From JANNOG01 sp031398915 (GTDB lineage Bacteria > Actinomycetota > Actinomycetes > Actinomycetales > JBBAYJ01), in assembly GCA_031398915.1 (NCBI GenBank), contig JANNOG010000017.1:1-64000 (forward strand): a stretch of 64,000 bases of DNA, read 5' to 3'. Below, in pieces: positions 18,142 through 26,896 of the stretch (its first letter is position 1; each line of letters starts with the position of its first letter). The translations under genes and the position numbers were made by a program. Below the pieces are notes generated by a model. That model ran no database searches, was not told where the DNA came from, and worked only from the letters and a program-made list of their open reading frames with translations.

Positions 18142-19749
18142 ATGACCGACTCCGTCACCCTCATCGTTCCCGTGCTGGAGGACCGTCCCACCGCACTGCT
18201 GCGGACTGCCTCCTCCGTCCTCGGTCAGGGACGTCGAGAGGTCAACCTCCATGTCCTGCTGGGTGACGGGACGCCGGGTTGTGCGCCGGTCGCCGGGGCG
18301 CTGGCCCGCCGGGACAGGGCGGCCACCTGGAGCACGATGAGGGAGACCTCGATCGGCGCCGCACTGCAGGAGGCCCTGCCGGGCGTCACGACTCGCTTCT
18401 GTGGACTGCTCGACGTCGGAGACGCTCTGCTGCCGGGCACCCTGCGGTCGCTCCTTGCGGTCCTGGCGGCGGACGACTCGATCGATCTGGTCTACAGCGA
18501 CGAACAATGGAATGTGGCCGCCGCTGCCGGCGACGAGGAGATGGAACTCGTCGTTCGACTGAAACCTCGGTTCTCGCCTCATTACCTCGAAGTGAACGAC
18601 TACTTCGGCCGCCTGTCGATTTACCGCACCAGCGCTCTACGGCGTGTCGGAGGGTGGCAGGCAAGTACCGGACTCGCGGTCGAGTGGGACGCCGCGCTGC
18701 GACTCGCGGACGGGCTGACACCCGGACGGTCCATCGTCCATCTGCCCATGATTGCGGTGCATCGCGACCACTGCCCGAGTGAGCTCGACACAACACCGGC
18801 TGCGTCGGCGGCCGCCGAGGGGGCCCGCGAGGATGGTAGGGCCGCGGTGCAGGAACACCTCGGGCGAATACGGCAATACGGTGACGCAGTGCCCGCGCCT
18901 CTACCAGGATTCGTCTCGATCCGCAGACGCATCACCCAACCGGCACCCGAAGTGTCGATCATCATTCCGACTGCCGGAGCCCACCGGACCGTCCAGGGCG
19001 AAGACGTAGAGCTGATCACCCACTGCCTGGACAATCTGGTTGCACGGACTCGGTACTCCGCCTGGCGCGCGCAGGTCGTCATCAGTGCCCACGCGCCGGC
19101 CGATCTCGACGAGCGACTGGCGGGCCGCTTCGCACCCCGGATATCGACGTTGCGACTGCCTCCGGGGCCGTTCAACTTCTCCACATCCGTCAATGCCGGC
19201 GTGGAGACCACCACAGGCCCCCTCGTCCTTCTACTGAACGACGACGTGATACCGCTGGACGAGGACTGGCTCGGCGTTCTTGTCGCGACCGCAACGGACT
19301 CGCGCGTCGGTGTGGTCGGGGCCAAGCTCCTCGATGCCGAGGGACGGGTTCAGCATGCAGGTGTCACCCATGACGACGACCACCATCCGTCACACGCCCA
19401 TCAAGCGGAGTCAGCAACAGGCAATACTGGTCATTTTGGATCATTGGTCGTGCAAGCCAACTACTCTGCGATGACTGCGGCCTGTCTGTTGACCCCCCGC
19501 GATGTGTTCGAGGAGGTGGGCGGGTTCTGGCCCGGACTGTCCGTAGCCTACGGTGACGTCGATTACTGCTGGAAGGTGACCACGACAGGGCGCTGGTGCG
19601 TGCTGGCGCCGGACGCCGTTCTACGCCACTACGAGAGCAGCAGTCGCGACCCCCGGGTGGATCCTGCCGAACTCCACACGTATCTACAGAGTTGGGCAGA
19701 CCATGCTCACGCCGATATCGCTGAGCAATTCAGGACTATCAAGGAGTGA
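18142..19749 (+). CDS. Glycosyltransferase family 2, tandem GT-A domains (RfbC-like)
   Basis: 535 residues with two GT-A-like halves. The first (about 1-250) has a weak Rossmann start (SVTLIVPVLEDR) and an LVYSDEQWN element matching the YSDED motif of RfbC-type enzymes. The second (about 265-535) has EVSIIIPTAGA, FNFSTSVNAGVE, LLNDDV as the metal-binding motif and YGDVDYCWK as the acceptor block. ATG 18142 is the first methionine before the fold; the open frame from 17866 overlaps the coiled-coil gene in another phase and is not used. The stop overlaps the next gene. Probably adds sugars to a rhamnan- or O-antigen-like chain. Confidence 0.82.
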   Translation: MTDSVTLIVPVLEDRPTALLRTASSVLGQGRREVNLHVLLGDGTPGCAPVAGALARRDRAATWSTMRETSIGAALQEALPGVTTRFCGLLDVGDALLPGTLRSLLAVLAADDSIDLVYSDEQWNVAAAAGDEEMELVVRLKPRFSPHYLEVNDYFGRLSIYRTSALRRVGGWQASTGLAVEWDAALRLADGLTPGRSIVHLPMIAVHRDHCPSELDTTPAASAAAEGAREDGRAAVQEHLGRIRQYGDAVPAPLPGFVSIRRRITQPAPEVSIIIPTAGAHRTVQGEDVELITHCLDNLVARTRYSAWRAQVVISAHAPADLDERLAGRFAPRISTLRLPPGPFNFSTSVNAGVETTTGPLVLLLNDDVIPLDEDWLGVLVATATDSRVGVVGAKLLDAEGRVQHAGVTHDDDHHPSHAHQAESATGNTGHFGSLVVQANYSAMTAACLLTPRDVFEEVGGFWPGLSVAYGDVDYCWKVTTTGRWCVLAPDAVLRHYESSSRDPRVDPAELHTYLQSWADHAHADIAEQFRTIKE

Positions 19750-21206
19750 TCTCAGTCGAAGCGACACAACCGCTTCCTATGCCCAGCATCGAAGCGGGGC
19801 CCCACGACGACGATCGCACGGTTGCACCCCCCAGGACATGGGTACACGCAATCGAGGAGTGGTGGGAACAATCCCGGTTGGCTGGTGCGGCCAGTCTGCT
19901 CATTCTGGTGGTCGTCCCGCTTGTTCTCGTGGGACTCCATCTGAGTGCATACCCGCAGTTGTCACCCGCGGACGAACAGGCGCATGCGGACTATGTGGTT
20001 CGTGCTCCCGGCCTCCTACCCGTGGTGTCCGGTGACCGGTGGAGCGAGGAGGTGCTTCGCGCGGAGGCATGCCGGGGAATAGACAGCGGATTCGTACCTC
20101 CCCCCTGCGATTCCCCCGTCCTCCGACCCGAACAATTCGAATTACTCGGATACAACACCGCTTATATTCACCCGCCCACGTACTACAATGCGACTGCGAT
20201 CGTCGCCGATGTCCTCGTGGCAGTCGGGGCCGCTGGTGAGGTTTTCGGGGCAGCGCGGGCGACCGGGGCGCTGTGGTTGATCGCCGGCATGCTCGTCGCC
20301 TGGTGGTCGGCCAGAAACCTTGGTGCGAGTCGACGGAGCACGCTGGGTGCCCTGATGCTGGTGATGGGTGCCCCGGGTATCGTCCTTATGTCGTCGACGA
20401 TAACGCCGGACGCCAGCAATATGTTGGTCGGCGCCGTTATCGTGGCCGCCGTCATCAAGGCTGACAAGGGATTGAGCAGGTGGACAGTGGTATGCCTGGT
20501 CGCCGCCGGTCTCATCTCGTCCGGTATCAAACTCCAGAATGTGATCGGGCTCGCTCCGCCTTTCCTCTACCTTGTTCTCCGAGCTGCCGCCGATGCCCGG
20601 GCCATGGAGCCGGGACGGCGTATCGTCTCCGCCCTGCGGAGCAGGTTCGCTCTGTCGGCGGGCCTCCTGGTTGTGCCTGCGGCCGTTGTCGCCGTCGGGT
20701 GGTCGGCGGTGTGGGCGGCGGCGGCGGAGGTGCCTCCTGACGAACTTCCGGCCGCGGGTCTGCTGGCCGGGGATCCGCTGGGTCTGGCCTACCTGGCCTT
20801 CGGCGACTTCCTGCCCCCGACCGCCTTCTATCAAGCCGAGTCGCTGGTCAGACTCCCGGTACTCGCGTGGTCGCAGGTCACCGACTGGCTGATCATCGGG
20901 GCACTGTTCACAGCGATCGTGGCCGCGGCGGTGACAGGTCTGTCGACGGGTCGGCTCCGCGAGTTGTCAGCCTGGTCATGGGCATGTGTCGTGGCGGGCG
21001 TTCTGGGAGGTCCCGTGCTGGTGGCCCTGTCCTACCTCACGCTGGGTACCGCGTTCCCGATCCCGGAGCGCTACGGGGCCACCATGCTCATCCCGATGAT
21101 TCTCGTCGTGGCGGGTATCGCATCAGGAGTCTGGGCGCAGCGAGCGCTGCTGGCAGCCGGGGTGATAACCGTCGGGCTCGAGGTGATCGCCCTCACGGTC
21201 GGGTGA
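19746..21206 (+). CDS. Multi-span membrane protein, DUF2142-like
   Basis: 486 residues with about ten hydrophobic spans. After the first span comes PADEQAHADY, resembling the DEPAHFDY signature of DUF2142 predicted membrane glycosyltransferases, and an extracytoplasmic loop containing two cysteines (near ACRGIDSG and PPCDSP). GTG 19746 is in a GTGA overlap with the glycosyltransferase, preceded by AAGGAG. It may be a GT-C-type enzyme using lipid-linked sugars on the outer face; this is inferred from topology and the acidic motif. Confidence 0.7.
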   Translation: MISVEATQPLPMPSIEAGPHDDDRTVAPPRTWVHAIEEWWEQSRLAGAASLLILVVVPLVLVGLHLSAYPQLSPADEQAHADYVVRAPGLLPVVSGDRWSEEVLRAEACRGIDSGFVPPPCDSPVLRPEQFELLGYNTAYIHPPTYYNATAIVADVLVAVGAAGEVFGAARATGALWLIAGMLVAWWSARNLGASRRSTLGALMLVMGAPGIVLMSSTITPDASNMLVGAVIVAAVIKADKGLSRWTVVCLVAAGLISSGIKLQNVIGLAPPFLYLVLRAAADARAMEPGRRIVSALRSRFALSAGLLVVPAAVVAVGWSAVWAAAAEVPPDELPAAGLLAGDPLGLAYLAFGDFLPPTAFYQAESLVRLPVLAWSQVTDWLIIGALFTAIVAAAVTGLSTGRLRELSAWSWACVVAGVLGGPVLVALSYLTLGTAFPIPERYGATMLIPMILVVAGIASGVWAQRALLAAGVITVGLEVIALTVG

Positions 21207-21210
21207 CGTC

Positions 21211-22251
21211 CTACAGCGCCCGGCGAGCGACGTCCCACCATCGCGCCAGAATCCCCTGGAGCACGTCGGCGCCCGGTGGCAGGGCGACGGCTTTCGGATC
21301 GAACCGCGCCGTGAGCAGCGACGCCAGGTCGCCGTCGGCGACGGTGCGCGTGGATTGCACGAGGCTTCGTCGCCGCGCCACCCACCGAGCGTGGCCGATG
21401 AGCCACCACCACCCGCGCAGCTTGGCCCGACCCCAGCCCTGGCGCCAGGCGACCAGGACCATCGCCAATTCGAACGCCAGTAGGGGCAGTGCCAGCAGGA
21501 CCAGCATCCGCCACCCCCAGCACGTGAGGACGAAGGCCAGCCGGTTGCGTTCCAGCAGGTACTGCTTGAGCGGATTGCGGCTGAACTCGTAGTGGTGGAA
21601 CGCAACAGCGGTGGGTTCGTAGCGCACCTGCCAACCGTGCTGCCAGCATCGCCAGCTCAATTCGGCATCCTCCACATAGGCGAAGAACTCGCGGCACAGC
21701 CCGCCCAGGTCGTCCCACACCGCGCGACGAATGATCATCGCCGCCCCCGACGCGCTGGCCACGGGCCCGGCGACGGCATGTGCGGACGCCGGGTCGTTCA
21801 GCCCGCCCGCCCAGCTGAGACCCAGGACGTGCAGTGGGTTGCCCACGGTGTTGACGAGGTCGGGCTGCGCCGCCAGGCGGACACACGCGGTGGTGATGGC
21901 GACTCCGGGCACGGCCACGGCGACGGCCAGAGCACGGAGGGCATCCGGGGCGAGGATGGCGTCACTGTTGACGAGCGCGAGCAGTGGCGGCGGTGGGTCG
22001 AGCAGGGCGAGCGCGTCGGTACCGGCGTGGACACCACCCGTGAAACCGAGGTTCTCGCCGGGAGTGATCACGCGCATCAGTGGGTGCGGGTCAAGCGCCG
22101 CGACCGCCGCGCGCGCCCCGTTGTCGACCACCACGAGGTTCACGTCGACCTCGACCTGGGTCAGGACGGCCGTCACCGCCTGCCTCAGCCAGGGTTCGTC
22201 CCCGTACCCCAGGATCACGACTCCGACATGCGGCCTCACGTCGCTGCCCAT
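21211..22251 (-). CDS. Glycosyltransferase family 2
   Basis: GT-A enzyme of 346 residues from ATG 22251 (a GTG at 22239 in a GTGA overlap with the upstream gene is equally possible). Motifs: VGVVILGYGDEP, LVVVDNGA, PGENLGFTGG, ALVNSDA as the DXD-like site, and FFAYVEDAELSWR. The C-terminal third has hydrophobic stretches (LLALPLLAFELAMVLVAW) that suggest membrane contact. It is last in the minus-strand operon rmlA, GT2, DUF2304, flippase, GT2. A rhamnosyltransferase role fits linkage to rmlA but is not shown. Confidence 0.82.
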   Translation of the reverse strand: MGSDVRPHVGVVILGYGDEPWLRQAVTAVLTQVEVDVNLVVVDNGARAAVAALDPHPLMRVITPGENLGFTGGVHAGTDALALLDPPPPLLALVNSDAILAPDALRALAVAVAVPGVAITTACVRLAAQPDLVNTVGNPLHVLGLSWAGGLNDPASAHAVAGPVASASGAAMIIRRAVWDDLGGLCREFFAYVEDAELSWRCWQHGWQVRYEPTAVAFHHYEFSRNPLKQYLLERNRLAFVLTCWGWRMLVLLALPLLAFELAMVLVAWRQGWGRAKLRGWWWLIGHARWVARRRSLVQSTRTVADGDLASLLTARFDPKAVALPPGADVLQGILARWWDVARRAL

Positions 22252-23483
22252 TGGCGCAGTGCCCCCGCTGTGCTGACCAGGTGGACCAGGGCGGCCGCCA
22301 GCGCCCCCGCGAACAGACCGATCCCGACCGCTGTGGCCAGCGGTAACGGCAGCAGGCAACCCGCGGCGGCGACGACGATGCCGACCAGCCAACCGATCGC
22401 GGCGTGGCGATCAGCGTGCAGCGCGAGCACCGCCTGAGAGGCCGAGGTGGCGATCATCATGGCGCCACCACCGACCGCCAGCAGGACCAGCAACGCGAGG
22501 CTCGTGTCGAAGCGGTCGCTGAAGATCGCCCTCACCGCCAGTGGGCCCACGACCGCCACAGCAAGGGTGCCGGCGACCCCGACCACGGCCGTCGCCGACA
22601 TGACGGTGCGCACCGTTCGACGGAACGCGGCTGCGTCGCGGGTCGTGGATGCCGCGGCGAGGGCCGGGAGCAGCACCGCCTGGATCGCCGCGTAGAGGAA
22701 CAACGGCAGGCGGGCCACCACGAGAACGGCGAGGAAACCCCCTGCCGAGGTCGCTTCACGCGGATCGGCCAGCAGTTCCACGGCGATCGGTCCGGCATTG
22801 GCGAGCACTGCGGCCAACAGCGAGGCAACCGTCAGCCCCACGATGCCCTCGCGCGCCCACGCAGTCATCGGCACTCCGCGTAGCGCCCGCGGCCGACCGG
22901 TCGTCAGCAGCACGGCGACCACGGGTGCCAGCGCCAGCACCGCCACATACGTGCTGGCGGTATCCACACCCAGCGCGCCCAACGTCGCGGCGCCCGCCAC
23001 CCGCAGGCCACCGTCGACACCCAGTTGCCAGCCGTAGCGGCCGTACTGCCCGGCCCCTGCGAGCAGGCCGCGGACCAGATAGGCCAGCGCCAGACCGGCG
23101 AAGGCGACGACGAGCCAGACGACCAGGGCGGGGCTGGACCCGAAGAGATCGTCGCCCAACAACAGGTAGGCGGGTACGGCGAGGACGGCCAGCACGGCGA
23201 CGAGCAGGCATGCGCCGACGACCAGCCGTCGAACCGCCCCAACGTCGCTGTGACCACCGGTCGCGGCGGTGCGCCGTGCCAGCTGTTGTTCCAAGGACAC
23301 GAACACCCCGATTCCCACCCCGTTGACCAGCGACCAGGCCACGGAGAGGGAGTCGAACTGCGCCGGCGGCAGCGACTGCCCGGCGATCCCGAGATAGGCG
23401 TAGGCGGAGATTCCCAACACGCCCAACCCGGCGCCCACCGCCACGACATGCCCGGGAATGCCGGTGGGAAGCGGTCGGGTCAC
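22236..23483 (-). CDS. Oligosaccharide flippase-like membrane protein (MOP/Wzx type)
   Basis: 415 residues with about 12 hydrophobic spans, little sequence outside the membrane and small conserved charges, as in polysaccharide flippases (LEQQLARR after span 2, paired helices of about 20 residues). It lacks any enzyme motif. The open frame extends to 23753, but GTG 23483 overlaps the DUF2304 stop as GTGA and places span 1 at the N-terminus. Likely flips a lipid-linked oligosaccharide made by the neighbouring glycosyltransferases. Confidence 0.75.
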   Translation of the reverse strand: MTRPLPTGIPGHVVAVGAGLGVLGISAYAYLGIAGQSLPPAQFDSLSVAWSLVNGVGIGVFVSLEQQLARRTAATGGHSDVGAVRRLVVGACLLVAVLAVLAVPAYLLLGDDLFGSSPALVVWLVVAFAGLALAYLVRGLLAGAGQYGRYGWQLGVDGGLRVAGAATLGALGVDTASTYVAVLALAPVVAVLLTTGRPRALRGVPMTAWAREGIVGLTVASLLAAVLANAGPIAVELLADPREATSAGGFLAVLVVARLPLFLYAAIQAVLLPALAAASTTRDAAAFRRTVRTVMSATAVVGVAGTLAVAVVGPLAVRAIFSDRFDTSLALLVLLAVGGGAMMIATSASQAVLALHADRHAAIGWLVGIVVAAAGCLLPLPLATAVGIGLFAGALAAALVHLVSTAGALRQWAAT

Positions 23484-23854
23484 CCACCGAGCCGATCGGG
23501 GCGGGTATCCGTGGTCGCCTCCAGGCTCTCGACCCGCAGTCGCAGGACGCCGACCTCTTCGGCGAGCGTGCGCGTCTGGTCTTCGAGGGTCGATATCTCG
23601 GCACTGAGCTGGACCGAAACAATGAGCAGGACCGCCGCGGCAGCCAGGAACACCAGGTTGACCGGTGCCTGGAAGCCCAGCAGGTCCGCAGTCCAGAACA
23701 GCCACCCTGGTATCAGCGACACCACCAGCACCCCGGCGCCGAGCGCAAGCCACAGCACGGCGTACTTCTCGCGCAGTCGCCGTCGGCGCAGCAGATCAGC
23801 CATGACGACCAACGTGACCAGGGCTGCGACGAGGGCGAACGGGTAGGCGGTCAC
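23480..23854 (-). CDS. DUF2304 family small membrane protein
   Basis: 124 residues: three hydrophobic helices (about 5-20, 36-55, 66-90) around a basic loop RRRRLREKYAVLW, then a C-terminal coiled coil (SAEISTLEDQTRTLAEEVGV). This matches DUF2304 proteins, which usually sit beside polyprenyl-phosphate glycosyltransferases, as here. GTG 23854 overlaps the upstream stop (GTGA). Function is unknown; a membrane anchor or partner for the neighbouring enzyme is plausible. Confidence 0.78.
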   Translation of the reverse strand: MTAYPFALVAALVTLVVMADLLRRRRLREKYAVLWLALGAGVLVVSLIPGWLFWTADLLGFQAPVNLVFLAAAAVLLIVSVQLSAEISTLEDQTRTLAEEVGVLRLRVESLEATTDTRPDRLGG

Positions 23855-24606
23855 GGTGCGGTCCGAGTCTCGGGCACCTGAGGCGACCTGCTCGCGGGTC
23901 GGCTCAGTGCGACCAGGAGGGCGAGGAACGCCCGGGCCAGATAGACGGCCGCCTTGACCGGGCTGTGCGAGGGGGTGCCCCCCAAGCGGGGCCGCATCGC
24001 CACTGCCACCTGCTCGACGCGACATCCGGCCCGTGACGCGATGACCAGCGATTCGACGGTGTCACCGAGGTACTCGGCGGGGTAGTGCCGGGCGAACAGG
24101 GCGATCGCGCGGGGCCCGCTGGCGCGGAAGCCCGACGTGGTGTCGGTCAGCCGGGTCGCGGCAACCCGTGAGAGCGTCCGGGCCAGGACGACCATCGCCC
24201 ACCGGCGCGGGCCCCGCACGGTGTACTGGCCGCGCTCGGCGAAGCGGGCGCCGATCACGATGTCTGCGGGCGAATCCGCGCGTTCGAGTGGTGCCAGCAA
24301 CCGGTGGACCTCGCCCGGGTCGTGCTGCCCGTCCGCGTCCACCTGCACGACGACCGTCGCTCCGATGACCTGTGCCCAGCGGAACCCCGTCCGCATCGCA
24401 CCGCCCACGCCGAGGTTGAACGGCAGGTCCACGACATCCGCCCCGGCCCGGCGGGCGACCGCGACGGTCGCGTCGGTCGACCCGTCGTTGACGACGAGGA
24501 CGTGTGCACCGGGGAGGGCGGCGTGCACCTCGCCGATGACCGAAGCGACTGTCGCCTCCTCGTTCCACGCCGGGATCACGACGAGGACGCGGTCCAGCTC
24601 CGGCAC
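23851..24606 (-). CDS. Polyprenyl-phosphate glycosyltransferase (DPM1-like GT2)
   Basis: 251 residues of the dolichyl-phosphate mannosyltransferase type: RVLVVIPAWNEEATV at the start, VVNDGSTDAT, NLGVGGAMRTGF, QVDADGQHDP with the DAD metal site, and DTTSGFRA. These enzymes charge a polyprenyl phosphate with a sugar for later membrane-side transfer. The open frame reaches 24771 and ATG 24651 or GTG 24648 would overlap rmlA, but GTG 24606 has TAGCCT exactly seven bases upstream and leaves the normal N-terminus, so it is preferred. Followed by DUF2304 and a flippase in overlapping order. Confidence 0.82.
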   Translation of the reverse strand: MPELDRVLVVIPAWNEEATVASVIGEVHAALPGAHVLVVNDGSTDATVAVARRAGADVVDLPFNLGVGGAMRTGFRWAQVIGATVVVQVDADGQHDPGEVHRLLAPLERADSPADIVIGARFAERGQYTVRGPRRWAMVVLARTLSRVAATRLTDTTSGFRASGPRAIALFARHYPAEYLGDTVESLVIASRAGCRVEQVAVAMRPRLGGTPSHSPVKAAVYLARAFLALLVALSRPASRSPQVPETRTAP

Positions 24607-24613
24607 GGGCGCC

Positions 24614-24619
24614 AGGCTA
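24614..24619 (-). promoter_or_regulatory. Leaderless -10 element (TAGCCT)
   Basis: On the minus strand TAGCCT is followed by seven bases and GTG 24606. It lies in the 38-base gap after rmlA and gives the downstream four genes their own promoter. Confidence 0.55.
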
Positions 24620-24644
24620 GCTGGCTGGTGATCAGCGAGGGGCG

Positions 24645-25514
24645 TCACCATTCGCGTGCGAGCAATTCCAGCAGGTAACTGCCGTACCCACTCTTGGTCA
24701 AGCCTTCGGCGCGCACCCGCAACTCGTCGTCGGTCAGGAAACCACGTCGCCACGCCACCTCTTCGGGGCACCCGACCTTGAGGCCCTGCCGATGCTCGAG
24801 GGTGCGGACGAAGTTGCCGGCCTCCAGCAGCGAATCGAAGGTTCCGGTGTCCAGCCAGGCCGTCCCGCGCGGCAGCACCTCCACCTGCAGCCGCCCGCTG
24901 TCCAGGTAGTGGCGGTTCACGTCGGTGATCTCGTACTCGCCGCGCGCCGACGGCGCGAGGTCTGCTGCGATGGCGACGACGTCGTTGTCGTAGAAGTACA
25001 GCCCGGGCACGGCGTAGTTGCTGCGGGGCGCGGCAGGCTTCTCCTCCAGGCTGAGGGCGCGGCCGGCACGGTCAAACTCGATGACACCGTAGGCGTGCGG
25101 CTCGGCGACCCAGTAGGCGAAGATCGCCGCGCCATCGATGCCCGAGAATCGCTGCAATCGTGAGCCGAGCCCGGGCCCGTAGAAGATGTTGTCGCCGAGG
25201 ACGAGGGCGGCCGGCTCAGAGCCGATGAAATCGGCGCCGATGACGAACGCCTGGGCCAGCCCCTCGGGCTTGGGCTGCTGGGCGTAGGAGATCGAGATGC
25301 CGAACTGGCCGCCGTCGCCGAGCAGGCGCTGGAAGGCGGCGGCCTCGTGAGGCGTCGTGATGACCAGGACGTCGCGGATGCCGGCCAGGATCAGCGTCGA
25401 CAGCGGGTAGTAGATCATCGGCTTGTCGTAGACCGGCACCAGTTGCTTGCTCGACCCGAGGGTTATGGGGTGCAGTCTGGTACCGGCGCCACCGGCCAGC
25501 AGGATGCCTCGCAT
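24645..25514 (-). CDS. rmlA: Glucose-1-phosphate thymidylyltransferase
   Basis: First step to dTDP-L-rhamnose: dTTP + glucose-1-phosphate to dTDP-glucose. At 289 residues it is full length. It begins MRGILLAGGAGTRLHP, with the nucleotide-binding loop at 8-16, followed by KQLVPVYDKPMIYYPL, the PEGLAQAF segment, LGDNIFYG and EEKP. The start at ATG 25514 follows GAGG five bases upstream. It heads the minus-strand group rmlA, GT2, DUF2304, flippase, GT2. Confidence 0.96.
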   Translation of the reverse strand: MRGILLAGGAGTRLHPITLGSSKQLVPVYDKPMIYYPLSTLILAGIRDVLVITTPHEAAAFQRLLGDGGQFGISISYAQQPKPEGLAQAFVIGADFIGSEPAALVLGDNIFYGPGLGSRLQRFSGIDGAAIFAYWVAEPHAYGVIEFDRAGRALSLEEKPAAPRSNYAVPGLYFYDNDVVAIAADLAPSARGEYEITDVNRHYLDSGRLQVEVLPRGTAWLDTGTFDSLLEAGNFVRTLEHRQGLKVGCPEEVAWRRGFLTDDELRVRAEGLTKSGYGSYLLELLAREW

Positions 25515-25578
25515 GGGGCCTCAGTGTGGCCTAGCCGAGGGCCGTGCGCTGTTCACCAGGGCGCGGGGGCGGCTCGGC

Positions 25579-26844
25579 TCAGGCGGCGGCGGTGGGGCTG
25601 AACCGCTCGGTGGCGGACCCCAACACACCGGTGTCACCGACGTCGACCGTCGTGCTGTCGTTACCCAGCCGGGAGTCGAGCTGCAGGAGGCCGAGGAAGA
25701 AGCTCGCGAGGACCACTTGTGAGCCGACCACGAGGCCCGTCGCGGAGGGGATCGACAGACGCAGGCTCTGCGCCAGGTCCAGCTGGCCGAACCCGGTACT
25801 CACCCAGCCGAGTAGCGCGACGGCGACGCCGATGGCGCCCAGCGCGCCGATCACCAGCCCAACCACTGCGCCCCACTCGACGGCACGGGAATCGGAGGTC
25901 CAGCGGAGGTGCCGCTGCGCGGGCATCAGTCCCCGGCGGGTGGCGTAGCTGCGGGCCAGCACCCCGAAGATGATGGACTGCGTACCGACGACGACCCCCG
26001 CCGCCGCGAACAGCAGTGACTGGGAATCGAGCGTTACCGAACCGACAGTCAGCGGTCCGATCACCAGTCGGGCGGTCAGCAGCAGGCCGAACAGCACGAG
26101 CAGGATGCCGGGGTACAGGAACAGCCACCGGGGGCTGAACAACAGCAGGAACCGGAGGTGGCGCCAGCCGTCGCGCCAGCTGCGCAGGTGCGGCGGGCGG
26201 TCGCGCCCGTCCGGGCGAAGCGTCGTCGCGACCTCTGTGATGGCCAATCCCGCGAGGGCGGCCTTGACGATCAGCTCGCTGGCGAACTCCATGCCGTCGG
26301 TGCGCAGGCCGAGCCCGAGTACCGCCTTGCGGTCGAACCCGCGCATGCCGCAGTGGAAGTCGCGTACCGGGATGTCGAAGAACAACCGGCCGACGGCGGA
26401 CAACACGGGGTTGCCCAGGTAGCGGTGCAGGGCCGGCATGGCCCCGGGAGCGATCCCACCAGCGAACCGGTTGCCCATCACCAGCTGCGCGCCGCCGCGC
26501 AGCCGCACGAGGAACGGCTCGAGGTCTTCGAGGGCGTAGCTGTCGTCGGAGTCAGCCATGATCACGTATCGCCCGTGAGCAGCGGCGATTCCGGCTCGAA
26601 GTGCTGCACCGTACCCACGCCTGGGGACGTCGACCACGCGAGCGCCGTGCGTGCGCGCAATGGCCTGGCTACCGTCGGAGCTGCCGTTGTCCGCGACGAC
26701 GACCTCGCCCGTCACACCCAGCGCGGCCATCGCCTTCACCGCACGGTCGATACACGTCCCGAGCGTGCGAGCCTCGTCCAGGCACGGCAGCACCACACTG
26801 AGTTCGATCTCCGGGAGCACCGGGGTCGCTCCGATACCCGACAT
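25579..26844 (-). CDS. Membrane-anchored glycosyltransferase family 2
   Basis: 421 residues: an N-terminal GT-A domain (about 12-230) with ELSVVLPCLDEARTLG, VVADNGSSDGS, GYGAALRAGI and ADSDDSY (DXD), then FHCGMRGFDRK. From about 240 there are four hydrophobic spans, so it is membrane bound like polyprenol-phosphate glycosyltransferases with C-terminal membrane domains. The frame is open to 27132; ATG 26844 is chosen because TATGGT lies six bases upstream. It diverges from the membrane protein at 26897. Confidence 0.83.
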   Translation of the reverse strand: MSGIGATPVLPEIELSVVLPCLDEARTLGTCIDRAVKAMAALGVTGEVVVADNGSSDGSQAIARTHGARVVDVPRRGYGAALRAGIAAAHGRYVIMADSDDSYALEDLEPFLVRLRGGAQLVMGNRFAGGIAPGAMPALHRYLGNPVLSAVGRLFFDIPVRDFHCGMRGFDRKAVLGLGLRTDGMEFASELIVKAALAGLAITEVATTLRPDGRDRPPHLRSWRDGWRHLRFLLLFSPRWLFLYPGILLVLFGLLLTARLVIGPLTVGSVTLDSQSLLFAAAGVVVGTQSIIFGVLARSYATRRGLMPAQRHLRWTSDSRAVEWGAVVGLVIGALGAIGVAVALLGWVSTGFGQLDLAQSLRLSIPSATGLVVGSQVVLASFFLGLLQLDSRLGNDSTTVDVGDTGVLGSATERFSPTAAA

Positions 26845-26896
26845 GGGCGAACCATACATTTTGGTGCGGTCCGGAAACATCACGAAGGGGCGAGCG
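26845..26896. promoter_or_regulatory. Overlapping divergent promoters
   Basis: Minus strand: TATGGT at 26856-26851, six bases, ATG 26844 (leaderless). Plus strand: TACATT at 26855-26860, with a short leader containing AAGGGG at 26885-26890 before GTG 26897. The two -10 elements share two bases, so they should compete for polymerase. Confidence 0.55.
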
